NCBI GenBank assembly: GCA_013377005.1
Contig: JACABE010000028.1
Coordinates: forward strand, 2,727 to 57,387
Origin: Bacteroidota bacterium
Lineage (GTDB): Bacteria; Bacteroidota; Bacteroidia; Bacteroidales; JACABE01
DNA length: 54,661 bases
Direction of reading: 5' to 3'
Numbering within the stretch: the stretch's first letter is position 1; every line of letters starts with the position of its first letter. The position numbers were made by a program, and so were the translations under genes. Shown piece after piece: positions 29,504 to 37,063 of the stretch. The notes beneath the pieces are model-generated. The model ran no database searches. It worked only from the letters and a program-made list of their open reading frames with translations, and had not been told where the DNA came from.

Positions 29504-29986
29504 TTAATTTTGTAGAGTTTCTTTTGTAATACGCATTTTATGCGTTAGTTCGGTGATATTTTTGCGTAAGTTCTCAGAAAAATTTGCGTTAGGATTGATT
29601 GTTATACCTTCTTTTTCTCTTTCTATCCCCCTGCTTTCCACAATCGCAGAATTTGCGTTTGTGAAGCGATAATATAGTTTTTGCTGACCTCGCCTTTTTT
29701 CAGGAGTATCAAGGAATTCACCTGATTGAGATATAACATCTATTAATTTTTTATCTGTTAATCCTTGAATTGCATCATTGATTGCTCTTGCCGAATTACC
29801 TGTTTTTACAACCAATTGGCTATTTGAAATCCAATCAATATCTTTTCTTTCCGATTTGGTTCGTTTATCTTCCCAACCGAGAGTTTGCCTGATGATGATT
29901 AAAAGCACTTTGAGTTCTGCAAGTTTCAGTTCTTTTAAATAGTTATCAAACAACACATTCGGAACGGGAGTTGTGTTGATATTCAT
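29504..29986 (-). CDS. Replication-protein-like winged-helix protein
   Basis: The 160-aa protein resembles the N-terminal winged helix of phage replication protein O/DnaD-type initiators: LKLAELKVLLIIIRQTLGWE then WISNSQLVVKTGNSARAIND and GLTDKKLIDVISQSGE. It ends soon after the winged helix, so it is either a stand-alone DNA-binding protein or a shortened initiator. It is the second gene of the leftward phage-like operon, 14 nt after a 64-aa gene. Confidence 0.65.
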   Translation of the reverse strand: MNINTTPVPNVLFDNYLKELKLAELKVLLIIIRQTLGWEDKRTKSERKDIDWISNSQLVVKTGNSARAINDAIQGLTDKKLIDVISQSGEFLDTPEKRRGQQKLYYRFTNANSAIVESRGIEREKEGITINPNANFSENLRKNITELTHKMRITKETLQN

Positions 29987-30000
29987 TTTTTGTTATTAAT

Positions 30001-30195
30001 TTATTCTTCTAAATTGACCGTAGGTAAGTCGGAATCTCTTTCTCTGACATAAAAGTCAGTGTTGGGAATATGAAACAGGCGAAGATACATGTTTCCTCTG
30101 TCTGTAACTTTCAATGCTCCTGCCTTGTATGATATAACCCTTTGCTCCCCCTCTTTCTCATAAACCTTTTTTGTAAATACATCAAATATTTGCAT
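30001..30195 (-). CDS. Small hypothetical protein at the head of the phage-like operon
   Basis: A 64-aa protein with a beta-rich pattern (VTDRGNMYLRLFHIPNTDFY) and a charged end. It starts the leftward block 14 nt upstream of the replication-like gene. No family recognised; coding status is supported by position and spacing. Confidence 0.45.
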   Translation of the reverse strand: MQIFDVFTKKVYEKEGEQRVISYKAGALKVTDRGNMYLRLFHIPNTDFYVRERDSDLPTVNLEE

Positions 30196-30255
30196 GAAAT
30201 GTTTTTGTTATAAATTAATTTGATAAGTCGACCAACTGTATTTTTTCAAAACATT

Positions 30256-30263
30256 TAGTTTTG
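30256..30263 (+). promoter_or_regulatory. -7 element for candidate ncRNA
   Basis: TAGTTTTG fits TAnnTTTG and would start transcription at about 30270, the first base of the rod-shaped structure. The -33 element is not clear. Confidence 0.4.
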
Positions 30264-30269
30264 AATTTT

Positions 30270-30461
30270 GACATACAGCAATCTATGGAATTTAACGGTG
30301 GTAGAAATAATCCAAAAATTAGCATTGCTTGTTTCTGTTCTTTTTAGAACACCCCCTTTCGGGCAATGCCAATTTAATCTGCTACCCCAAAGAGTAAAAA
30401 ACCGTAAATTCCACAGATTGCTATATACTAAAAACACACGGAATTCATCCGTGTATTTTTT
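30270..30461 (+). ncRNA. Candidate structured RNA, about 190 nt rod
   Basis: The region folds as a long rod. A closing stem of about 24 bp with two mismatches and one bulge (30274-30299 with 30401-30425) is followed by GGTAG/CTACC (30300-30304 with 30382-30386), an internal loop, then an 11-bp stem with one mismatch (30318-30328 with 30363-30373) and an apical hairpin (30337-30341 with 30446-less: GTTCT/AGAAC at 30337-30350). It starts just after a TAnnTTTG element and ends in a terminator-like hairpin (30436-30454) followed by T7. The overall shape (rod with interior bulges) recalls 6S-type RNAs, but origin or recombination functions are also possible. The flanking genes are on the other strand. 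Confidence 0.45.
30436..30461 (+). terminator. Hairpin terminator of the candidate ncRNA
   Basis: ACACGGA (30436-30442) pairs with TCCGTGT (30448-30454) over a 5-nt loop; a T run follows on the plus strand, and a T run is also present on the minus side, so it may be bidirectional. Confidence 0.65.
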
Positions 30462-30686
30462 AATTTATCCTTGTTTTTCAATCTATCGCTATTCGGACAA
30501 CTATTCTTTTGGGCATAGCGAAAAGTTATTTTTTAACCTAAATTCAATTTAAATTTAAGTTGTATATTATTAAAACAAGGATTTTGCACACGGAACTTTT
30601 ATAATCTTGCATTTAATGAACTCTTTTAACTTATTCCAAGTTTATCATAATCATAAAATCAATGCAAGTTTCCGTGTGTTAATTTC
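30462..30686. other. Spacer with nested inverted repeats next to second recombinase
   Basis: No ORF. It carries CACACGGAA (30587-30595) opposite TTCCGTGTG (30670-30678), and inside it CTTGCATT (30606-30613) opposite AATGCAAG (30661-30668). The outer arm repeats the ACACGGA stem of the preceding terminator. The right arms end just before the recombinase stop codon. Confidence 0.45.
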
Positions 30687-31568
30687 TTAGGTGTTTTGAA
30701 ATAGATAATTTTGGGCGTTTTTCTCAAATTCATTATCGCTATATTGCTCATAAATGAATGTTGATACAGGGCTTCTGTGTCCAAGACCTCTTTGAATAAA
30801 AGCTAAAGGTGCATTTAAATCTCTTCTTTTGTGAGCCCAGCCATGCCTGAAACTATGAGGTGTAATCCTTTCATTAATTCCGGCTCTATTCACATAAATT
30901 TTAATTCTTCTTTGGACCATTTTTGTGGTTAAGCGAACCGTCCATCTTTTACCTTCAGGTGCTCCGACAAACAATGCCATTGCACCATTTAATTTATTTA
31001 ACTGTAATCTGATCGGCATATACTTCATTAGTAATTCATGGGTTTCTTTTGACCAGACTATAATTCTTTTCTTACCTGTTTTCTTGGTTGAAATAACCGT
31101 AGATGTTTTGTTTTCATCAATGTTGCTGATATCTATATCGCAAAGTTCTGACACTCTGACACCTGTATCCCAAAGCAAATTCAAAATAACTTTATCTCTT
31201 AGTAATCTAAATTCATTGGAAGGAATGACTGCGTCAATTTTTCTGAATTCTTCTTCCGTAACGGCTCTGTGTGATTTTGGGTTAATTCTTGGAATTCTGA
31301 TTAAGGCTGGATTAATACAAACACAACCTTGATATTTAAAAAACTGGAAAAAGTTTTTAATTATTACAATGGCAAACTGATTGCTATAAGAACTGTAATG
31401 AGATTCAAGAAATGAGCGATATTTAACAATATCACTGATATCATAATCTTCTAGATTTTTATTACCGCAAATCTGTAAAAATCTCTCAAGCCAGATTCTG
31501 TAATTAATACTTGCTCTATAAGCATAAGTTGCTTTCCAATCTAAATATAATTTTAATTTTTCATTCAT
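30687..31568 (-). CDS. XerD-like tyrosine recombinase
   Basis: The protein (293 aa from ATG 31566-31568, MNEKLKLYLDW) has a SAM-like N-terminal domain and the complete catalytic set: Arg in DTGVRVSELCDID, Lys in STKKTGKKRI, HxxR in HSFRHGWAHKR, His in GLGHRSPVST and Tyr in FIYEQYSDNEF. The frame can be extended 15 codons upstream (MPIRPALLFRRV), but that extension is encoded by a perfect hairpin and is unlikely to be translated. It is the second site-specific recombinase in the island and has no nearby HTH partner. It may serve a nested mobile element or resolve dimers. Confidence 0.9.
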   Translation of the reverse strand: MNEKLKLYLDWKATYAYRASINYRIWLERFLQICGNKNLEDYDISDIVKYRSFLESHYSSYSNQFAIVIIKNFFQFFKYQGCVCINPALIRIPRINPKSHRAVTEEEFRKIDAVIPSNEFRLLRDKVILNLLWDTGVRVSELCDIDISNIDENKTSTVISTKKTGKKRIIVWSKETHELLMKYMPIRLQLNKLNGAMALFVGAPEGKRWTVRLTTKMVQRRIKIYVNRAGINERITPHSFRHGWAHKRRDLNAPLAFIQRGLGHRSPVSTFIYEQYSDNEFEKNAQNYLFQNT

Positions 31569-31572
31569 AACG

Positions 31573-31608
31573 TATAAGACCCGCCGAAACAAAAGGGCGG
31601 GTCTTATA
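31573..31608. repeat. Perfect 13-bp hairpin at the 5' end of the recombinase gene
   Basis: TATAAGACCCGCC (31573-31585) pairs exactly with its complement at 31596-31608 around a 10-nt loop. It sits 5-40 nt upstream of the recombinase ATG, where it would cover the ribosome-binding region. No T run follows on either side, so it is not a simple terminator. It may be an operator, a translation-blocking hairpin or a recombination site. Confidence 0.65.
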
Positions 31609-31883
31609 GGCACTCATAAAGTATTTTTAAAGTATGAAGTGCTGTTGGGAGTAATATGATCAATAAAAACTCCCAACAACAATATATCATACCGTAAGTA
31701 AAAATCAAATACTTATAAGTAAATAACAAGCCCGTTGTTTGTTTCCCTCCTGTTAAGAAGCTCCAATTTAATGGCAACGGTTCAATATTAACTTTTAATT
31801 TTGCTATAGCGTGAATGAGTGTATCAAAAGGTTTATATATTTGTCAAGTTGACATGTGGATAACTTTATTTTATTAAAAATAG
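31609..31883. other. Intergenic region
   Basis: About 275 nt upstream of the recombinase; no ORF, no clear repeat. It should contain the recombinase promoter. Nothing else is seen. Confidence 0.4.
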
Positions 31884-31907
31884 AAAAAGAGCCGAAAAAT
31901 CGGCTCT
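31884..31907 (-). terminator. Terminator of the downstream 105-aa gene copy
   Basis: AGAGCCGA (31888-31895) pairs with TCGGCTCT (31900-31907) with an AAAA loop; on the minus strand it is followed by TTTTTCT, so it is a rho-independent terminator 6 nt after the stop codon. Confidence 0.85.
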
Positions 31908-31913
31908 AATCAA

Positions 31914-32231
31914 TTAATATTCTTCAGCAAAAAGCATTGTCCAGTAGTTATATTCCTTTATTTGTTCTTTTGTATAATCCCCGCTTTCCATCATAGATTT
32001 AGAAAGTTGGTCGATACAAAATATTTTCCTTCCATCAGAACGAATGTATATAACCAAATAGTCTATTCCCTGCTCTTGCTGAATAAATACTTTTAAATCC
32101 GAAATAATCCACATTATTTCATCTACCGGAATTTCATTCATAAGATTTGTAGTTATGTATGATTTACCATTGAAGAAATAATCCCTTTTTCTTTCCTGAG
32201 GTTGCCTAACCCATTTGTTTTCTGTTGCCAT
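31914..32231 (-). CDS. Hypothetical 105-aa protein, copy B of a duplicated gene
   Basis: Unrecognised 105-aa protein, strongly similar to the one at 34603-34920 (both begin MAT.N.WVRQPQE and share DGRKIFCIDQLSKSMMESG and a LFAEEY end). It is alpha/beta with a conserved Cys in KIFCIDQL. The upstream 90-100 nt are also similar in the two copies, so the duplicated unit included the promoter. It follows a terminator and precedes the recombinase. Function unknown; the pair brackets the ATPase-methyltransferase gene. Confidence 0.6.
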   Translation of the reverse strand: MATENKWVRQPQERKRDYFFNGKSYITTNLMNEIPVDEIMWIISDLKVFIQQEQGIDYLVIYIRSDGRKIFCIDQLSKSMMESGDYTKEQIKEYNYWTMLFAEEY

Positions 32232-32540
32232 AATAAGAACTTTTAAAATTTGTTCTATGTTGGCATTTTTTCAATTAAAAATCAAGTTTATTAAAATGAA
32301 TAAATATGACTCTTTCTGTAATTTCTTGTTTATTAATTTCAATAAACTTCTACAAAAAATAGTTTTATTATCTGTGATCATTAATTATTAAAAGTAATTA
32401 ACAATGGGTTATAACACGTGATGTGATGTGCTTTTGCAATAATTAAATGCTTTTATTCGATAATTACAATATTCTCATTGTTTATTTCTTAAATTTGTCT
32501 AAGCTTTTGCATATATGTAATTATTAATAGTATTTTTACA
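32232..32540. other. Duplicated promoter region of the 105-aa gene
   Basis: The first 100 nt (32232-32335) match 34921-35025 closely, including an identical stretch AAAATCAAGTTTATTAAAAT. The remaining 200 nt up to the ATPase gene stop are AT-rich with no ORF. Confidence 0.6.
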
Positions 32541-34487
32541 TTAAATTATTTCATTGTTTGAATTCCATAAGCCTAAATTATAGGCGGATATACTTGTTAT
32601 AGTTGTTAATAATCTCAATGTTTTATTAATTTCATCAACCTCTGTAGAATTATTTCCTCCTTCATATTCCCCAATTCTATTTTTCAATACTTGATTATTC
32701 CAATAATTTTTAATAATCAATTCAATATTATGAGATTGTAAAGTCATGGAAGATTTATTAAACAACTGTAAATAATATGCCTCATGTAATGCATTTCTTA
32801 TCGGGATCAATCCAGTATTAACTTTAAAACCAATTTCCATTGCTAAATTTGACCATTCAATTGATGCAAGAGGGACAGAATATTTTTCTGGTTTAAGCAA
32901 AGGGAATAATTCAATAATAATGATAAAACCATCTTTTTTTAAATGATTTGCACTATATGAAAGAATATTAGCAATTGCATTTGGTGAGAGTTCATGTAAA
33001 ACATTTGCAAGAAAAACAACATCAAAATTAGAGTCAGGTAGGGTTTCTGGAATACGGATAAACTTCAGAAAAGGTAACTTTTCATTATTTCTCAATAAAT
33101 TACGTTGATTTTCAAATGGTTCATATAGCCACCATTGAATCTTATTAATATTTTTTTCTATTGCTATTTTGCTTAAATTTTTAATCATACGACCCTTTCC
33201 TGTTCCATATTCAAGAACTTCGATTTTTCCGTCTCCAGATTGTTCAATTTTGTTAGATAATAATCTATATAATTGTTCAGATTGAATATCTGATCTTTCG
33301 TTTTTCTCCTTTACCCCATAACTAAATAAAGATAGAAATAAATCTGCAAGAATTTCATTAAAGTTATCTAATACAATTGAAGATAATTTTAGTAATTGTG
33401 TATCATATGAATCAAATAGTTTATATGTAGACAACAATTTTGAATATCCCTTATTGAGTAATATATTGCCTCTAATTGGTGTTTTTGACGGTGTATTTCT
33501 ATTATAAACCATTTCTTCTTCTGGTTCAGCTTGGTCAATTTGTTTTAACACTTCTAAATAATTGACAATATCTATATGTTTTGAAAATATAATATGGGGA
33601 TGATGGGTTGTAATTATGGTTTGCTTTGTGTATTGTTTAGCAAATTCCAATGCCATAGATATATACTCAGGGTGTAAATGATTTTCCATTTCATCAAAAA
33701 GTAAAATTGATGGTTTTTCAAAAAAAAGAATAATAAGCAATGAAAACAGCACCTTCTGTCCATCACTCCAATTGTTATAAGGAATTATTGAATCTCCATT
33801 AAAAATTAAATATACTTGAAAAGTTGGATAATTTTTACCTTTAGGTTTTACAACACCATAGTATAATTTACCATATGTCAATTTTTCAAACACTTTTACT
33901 ATTTCGCTATTCCTTGGAGTAAGATATAATTTTTCAGGTATTATTTCTTCTAATAATTTCTTTCGATAATCATCATTATATTCGTCTTTTAATAATTCAA
34001 GATCTAATGGTTCAGTAAAACCTTTATAACCCATAAAACATTCTATACGAAACTTTTCAAAACAATTTTTTATTATAATTTGTACAAATTGATCCGTTTT
34101 AACAAAGTTTTCTTTTCCTAATGGCCTTTCAATATTTCTTTTCAAGCTTGAGTCTTTTATAGGCGATACATCTTTCATCATTTTTGTAATATCTGATACA
34201 TCGCATATCATCACTACAGACATTGACTCATCAAGTTTTTTATTGAATTTACATGTTACATTGTCTATCTGTATTGAACTATTATTTGATTCAATGTTTT
34301 GATTCAAATTTTCATTCATTTTTAATATACATCGATGAATTCTTTTTAATATAAAAGATTTACCTGAGTGATTTCTTCCGCAAATGACGGTAATAGATCC
34401 ACTAACTTCCGAGGGCTTTGCTATTTCAAGAGTATTCCCTCCAATTGATGTACGCCTGCCAGAAAACTGTACTGATTCAAGACTCAT
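32541..34487 (-). CDS. ATPase fused to class I SAM-dependent methyltransferase
   Basis: The 648-aa protein has an N-terminal RecF/SMC-like ATPase (about residues 1-350): Walker A CGRNHSGKSFIL (37-44), an ABC-type signature NNWSDGQKVLFSLL (about 240), Walker B ILLFDEMENHLHP (about 260) and the H-loop TTHHPHIIF. A linker (about 350-405) joins it to a class I methyltransferase (about 410-560): motif I VLEYGTGKGRMIKNL, acidic motif II region WWLYEP and a motif IV-like VVFLANVLHELSP, as in enzymes that methylate small molecules, proteins or RNA. No coiled-coil arms or TOPRIM are seen. I know of no system defined by this fusion. It lies between two copies of a small gene, in a defence island. Confidence 0.8.
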   Translation of the reverse strand: MSLESVQFSGRRTSIGGNTLEIAKPSEVSGSITVICGRNHSGKSFILKRIHRCILKMNENLNQNIESNNSSIQIDNVTCKFNKKLDESMSVVMICDVSDITKMMKDVSPIKDSSLKRNIERPLGKENFVKTDQFVQIIIKNCFEKFRIECFMGYKGFTEPLDLELLKDEYNDDYRKKLLEEIIPEKLYLTPRNSEIVKVFEKLTYGKLYYGVVKPKGKNYPTFQVYLIFNGDSIIPYNNWSDGQKVLFSLLIILFFEKPSILLFDEMENHLHPEYISMALEFAKQYTKQTIITTHHPHIIFSKHIDIVNYLEVLKQIDQAEPEEEMVYNRNTPSKTPIRGNILLNKGYSKLLSTYKLFDSYDTQLLKLSSIVLDNFNEILADLFLSLFSYGVKEKNERSDIQSEQLYRLLSNKIEQSGDGKIEVLEYGTGKGRMIKNLSKIAIEKNINKIQWWLYEPFENQRNLLRNNEKLPFLKFIRIPETLPDSNFDVVFLANVLHELSPNAIANILSYSANHLKKDGFIIIIELFPLLKPEKYSVPLASIEWSNLAMEIGFKVNTGLIPIRNALHEAYYLQLFNKSSMTLQSHNIELIIKNYWNNQVLKNRIGEYEGGNNSTEVDEINKTLRLLTTITSISAYNLGLWNSNNEII

Positions 34488-34550
34488 ATATTTTTTATTT
34501 TTTTACAAAAATACTATATCTTACAATAAATCCATTTTTATTTAAAAATA

Positions 34551-34583
34551 AATAAATCGGTTATAAAGTGTAACCGATTTATT
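34551..34583 (-). terminator. Terminator between the 105-aa gene copy A and the ATPase gene
   Basis: AATAAATCGGTTA (34551-34563) pairs perfectly with its complement at 34571-34583 over a 7-nt loop; on the minus strand a T-rich run follows. It ends copy A, so the ATPase gene is probably transcribed separately. Confidence 0.75.
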
Positions 34584-34602
34584 ATTTTAAGACTTTATCC
34601 AT

Positions 34603-34920
34603 TCAATACTCTTCAGCAAAAAGTATCGTCCAATAATCATATTCTCTTATTTCTTCTTCTGAGTATTCACCACTTTCCATCATTGATTTAGAAAGTTGGT
34701 CTATACAAAATATCTTTCTTCCATCATTACGCCTATAAACTATAAGATAGTCAATTTCTTTTTCCTGTTGAACAAATTCCTTTAAGTCTGAAATTATCCA
34801 CATAATCTCTTCATTAGAGATTTCATTCATTATTTTTGTAGTCATATATGACTTACCATTAAAGATATAATTTCCATGTTTTTCTTGGGGTTGTCTAACC
34901 CATGTATTTTTTGTTGCCAT
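34603..34920 (-). CDS. Hypothetical 105-aa protein, copy A of a duplicated gene
   Basis: Paralogue of the gene at 31914-32231 (same length, same MAT.N.WVRQPQE start, DGRKIFCIDQLSKSMMESG and LFAEEY end); the two differ mainly by conservative changes, so the duplication is old enough to have drifted but both are intact. It has its own terminator and an upstream region shared with copy B. Function unknown; it may be an antitoxin-like or element-maintenance protein, but that is speculation. Confidence 0.6.
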   Translation of the reverse strand: MATKNTWVRQPQEKHGNYIFNGKSYMTTKIMNEISNEEIMWIISDLKEFVQQEKEIDYLIVYRRNDGRKIFCIDQLSKSMMESGEYSEEEIREYDYWTILFAEEY

Positions 34921-35089
34921 AAAAAGAACTTTTTAAATTTTTTCCTATTTTGGCATTAATTCAAATAAAAATCAAGTTTATTAAAATGGATAAATATAAC
35001 TCCTTTAGTAATTACTTGCCTTTTAAATTCACAATGTTAAGCTCCCATCCAGAATAGTTTTTTAGTTAAATAATTTAAAAATCAATAAG

Positions 35090-35581
35090 ATGGAAGCAAA
35101 AAGTAATTACAGGAATAAATTAAGACAATTTGAAACAAGCTTAAACTTGGCTGAGATAGAAGTAAGGTATAAGACTAAACAAAAAGAAAAAGTAACAATA
35201 AATCGTTCTAAGGATGCATTTGAGATTTTGTATTCGCTTTATAACAAGGATACTATTGAATTTTTGGAGCAATTTTATTTATTACTTTTAAATAGAGCTA
35301 ATAAAGTACTAGGTTGGATTAATCTAAGCATAGGAGGAACAACTGGAACAGTGGTTGATATTAAAGTGATATTTGCATTGGCACTTAAAACAAACGCTTC
35401 GGGAATTCTATTATCACACAACCATCCATCTCAAAGTTTGAACCCAAGCGAAGAAGATAAAAAATTGACTAAATCAATAAGTGATGCGGGAAAATTATTT
35501 AATATTCGTCTTCTTGATCATATTATTATTGCATCAGATGAGGCATATTACAGCTTTGCTGATGAGGGAATGTTAACTTAG
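35090..35581 (+). CDS. RadC-like JAB-domain protein
   Basis: The 163-aa protein carries the JAMM/MPN+ metalloprotease-like motif of RadC proteins: SHNHPSQSLNPSEEDKKL with His110, His112 and Asp123, and a Glu at about 60. The N-terminal helix-hairpin-helix of chromosomal RadC is absent, as in the RadC genes that ride on integrative elements. Despite its name the function of RadC is not settled. A decayed fragment of a related gene lies at 41576-41746, which shows that this family moves and breaks inside the island. Confidence 0.88.
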   Translation: MEAKSNYRNKLRQFETSLNLAEIEVRYKTKQKEKVTINRSKDAFEILYSLYNKDTIEFLEQFYLLLLNRANKVLGWINLSIGGTTGTVVDIKVIFALALKTNASGILLSHNHPSQSLNPSEEDKKLTKSISDAGKLFNIRLLDHIIIASDEAYYSFADEGMLT

Positions 35582-35590
35582 AATTATTTT

Positions 35591-35625
35591 AACTGGTATT
35601 TACTAAATGTAAGTACCAGTTTTGT
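35591..35625 (+). terminator. Terminator after radC
   Basis: AACTGGTATTTAC (35591-35603) pairs with GTAAGTACCAGTT (35609-35621, one wobble pair) over a 5-nt loop and is followed by TTG TTATT, 9 nt after the stop. Confidence 0.7.
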
Positions 35626-35627
35626 TA

Positions 35628-36344
35628 TTATAGTTTATCAAGTTGTTTTATTATCAAAAAGTATTCATAATCGTGTCTTTTCATATCAAAATTTTTCTTT
35701 ATTGTTTTCTCTTTAATTTCTGATCCAATTTTATGACTAACAGACCATTCGTCAGAAGATGGATGAATTATTGGTTTTATTAATTCATTAGAATTTTCTT
35801 TTCGTTTCACTTCCCATTCCCATTTTGAATTTAGTTCATTTCTATAATCTTCAATATCCCACAATTCAATTAATTCAGTTCTTCTTCTTCCTTTATATAA
35901 ATTAGTGGTTTCCACTAAAATTTGATACAAATAAATTTTTGTTCCCTTAATTATTCCATCTGGGAAATTTCGAAATCCCATTTTTTTCCAAATTTTTTCG
36001 GATTCTATAGGTGAACAGTATAATTGGGCAATTAATACTCCATTTTTTACAAACCAATTAAAACTGTCCAATAATAACTTTTTACCTATTCCTTTTTTTC
36101 GTTTATCAGGTTTTACCTCTGTAAGTTGAATATTTACTATATGGTTGTTAAAATAAAATGTAAGAAATCCTATTGCAAAATTATTTTCTGTAATAACAAT
36201 CAATTTTTTCTCATTGTAAGAACTCTCAATATCATGCCATTTACAAAAAAATCCATTTTTGGATAATTCATATTCCTCCTTTAACCATTTATTGATTTCA
36301 TTAAGATGTCTTTTTGTTGGATTTATTGTTACTTTAATATTCAT
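35628..36344 (-). CDS. GNAT family N-acetyltransferase with C-terminal extension
   Basis: The 238-aa protein has a GNAT domain in its first 145 residues, with the acetyl-CoA loop KPDKRKKGIGKKLLLDSFNW and a strand FAIGFLTFYFNNHIVNIQL before it. A roughly 90-residue C-terminal extension (from RRRTELIEL) has no known family. It lies 37 nt downstream of an unknown 218-aa gene on the same strand and is probably the last gene of that cluster. It should transfer an acetyl group; the target (tRNA-bound amino acid, antibiotic, protein) is not told by sequence. Confidence 0.75.
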   Translation of the reverse strand: MNIKVTINPTKRHLNEINKWLKEEYELSKNGFFCKWHDIESSYNEKKLIVITENNFAIGFLTFYFNNHIVNIQLTEVKPDKRKKGIGKKLLLDSFNWFVKNGVLIAQLYCSPIESEKIWKKMGFRNFPDGIIKGTKIYLYQILVETTNLYKGRRRTELIELWDIEDYRNELNSKWEWEVKRKENSNELIKPIIHPSSDEWSVSHKIGSEIKEKTIKKNFDMKRHDYEYFLIIKQLDKL

Positions 36345-36381
36345 CCGTCTTCAAATATTTATTATTTATTTTGAATTTCAA

Positions 36382-37038
36382 CTATTTATATATACTTTTT
36401 GTTAGTTTTAATGTATCAATAATTTCGTTTGAATTATATATTTCAGCAATGTCTGTTATGTTGCCGATATTAAAAATAAATGGCTTTTCAGATAAACGTT
36501 TAACGTAAATTCTGAATTCTTTTTGATATTCAAATTCTAATGGTTTTTCAAATAATGTAATAGTTCGGTCAATTTTGTCTTTATCATAATACTCAACAAA
36601 ATTATGTGTAAATTTTACTTTAAGTTCATTTAGTCTATTTTCTATTAAAGTTAAAAATTTCTTGTTGTCTTTAACAACAATACAGTGAGAACCAAAGCGT
36701 TTATTCCCACTATCAATCCTGAATTTTAAAGGATCATCCCAACCATGCGAAGAAATGCAATATAGACTATAAATATTTCCTAAAACAGTTTCATAAGATT
36801 GTCGAATTTGTAAAGCTAAATAATTTCCTTTAAAGTTGAATTCAGGAATTTCAAATCGTCCTTGTGGATAGTTTTTTATTCTGCTTATTCCTTCATATTT
36901 GTCTCCCCTTAATTCCTCATCTTCAATATTTCTGAAATATTGAATTGAGTTCATATATATTGTCCCATTGTAATATAGATCTTTTAAATATTTTTCTTCT
37001 CCAAATTTTATAAACATTTTAATAATATGACTACTCAT
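36382..37038 (-). CDS. Conserved accessory-genome protein of unknown function
   Basis: This 218-aa soluble protein has the pattern I associate with DUF2971-like accessory proteins: FIKFGEEKYLKDLYYNGTIY followed by MNSIQYFRNIEDEELRGDKY and a later LYCISSHGWDDPLKFRID. The family has no settled function but is common in defence islands. It has no membrane segment. It lies 25 nt after the membrane HEPN-like gene and 37 nt before the GNAT gene. Confidence 0.6.
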   Translation of the reverse strand: MSSHIIKMFIKFGEEKYLKDLYYNGTIYMNSIQYFRNIEDEELRGDKYEGISRIKNYPQGRFEIPEFNFKGNYLALQIRQSYETVLGNIYSLYCISSHGWDDPLKFRIDSGNKRFGSHCIVVKDNKKFLTLIENRLNELKVKFTHNFVEYYDKDKIDRTITLFEKPLEFEYQKEFRIYVKRLSEKPFIFNIGNITDIAEIYNSNEIIDTLKLTKSIYK

Positions 37039-37063
37039 AAAAAATTGAATTTATCTTATTTAA

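Noticed and set aside
30255-30552. Two opposite-strand ORFs that share YSNLWNL and KFHRLLY
   Set aside because: They are products of one inverted repeat read from both strands; the real signal is the RNA-like rod, not protein.
31569-31613. N-terminal extension of the second recombinase
   Set aside because: The extra 15 codons come from a perfect hairpin; the ATG at 31566-31568 gives the normal family start.
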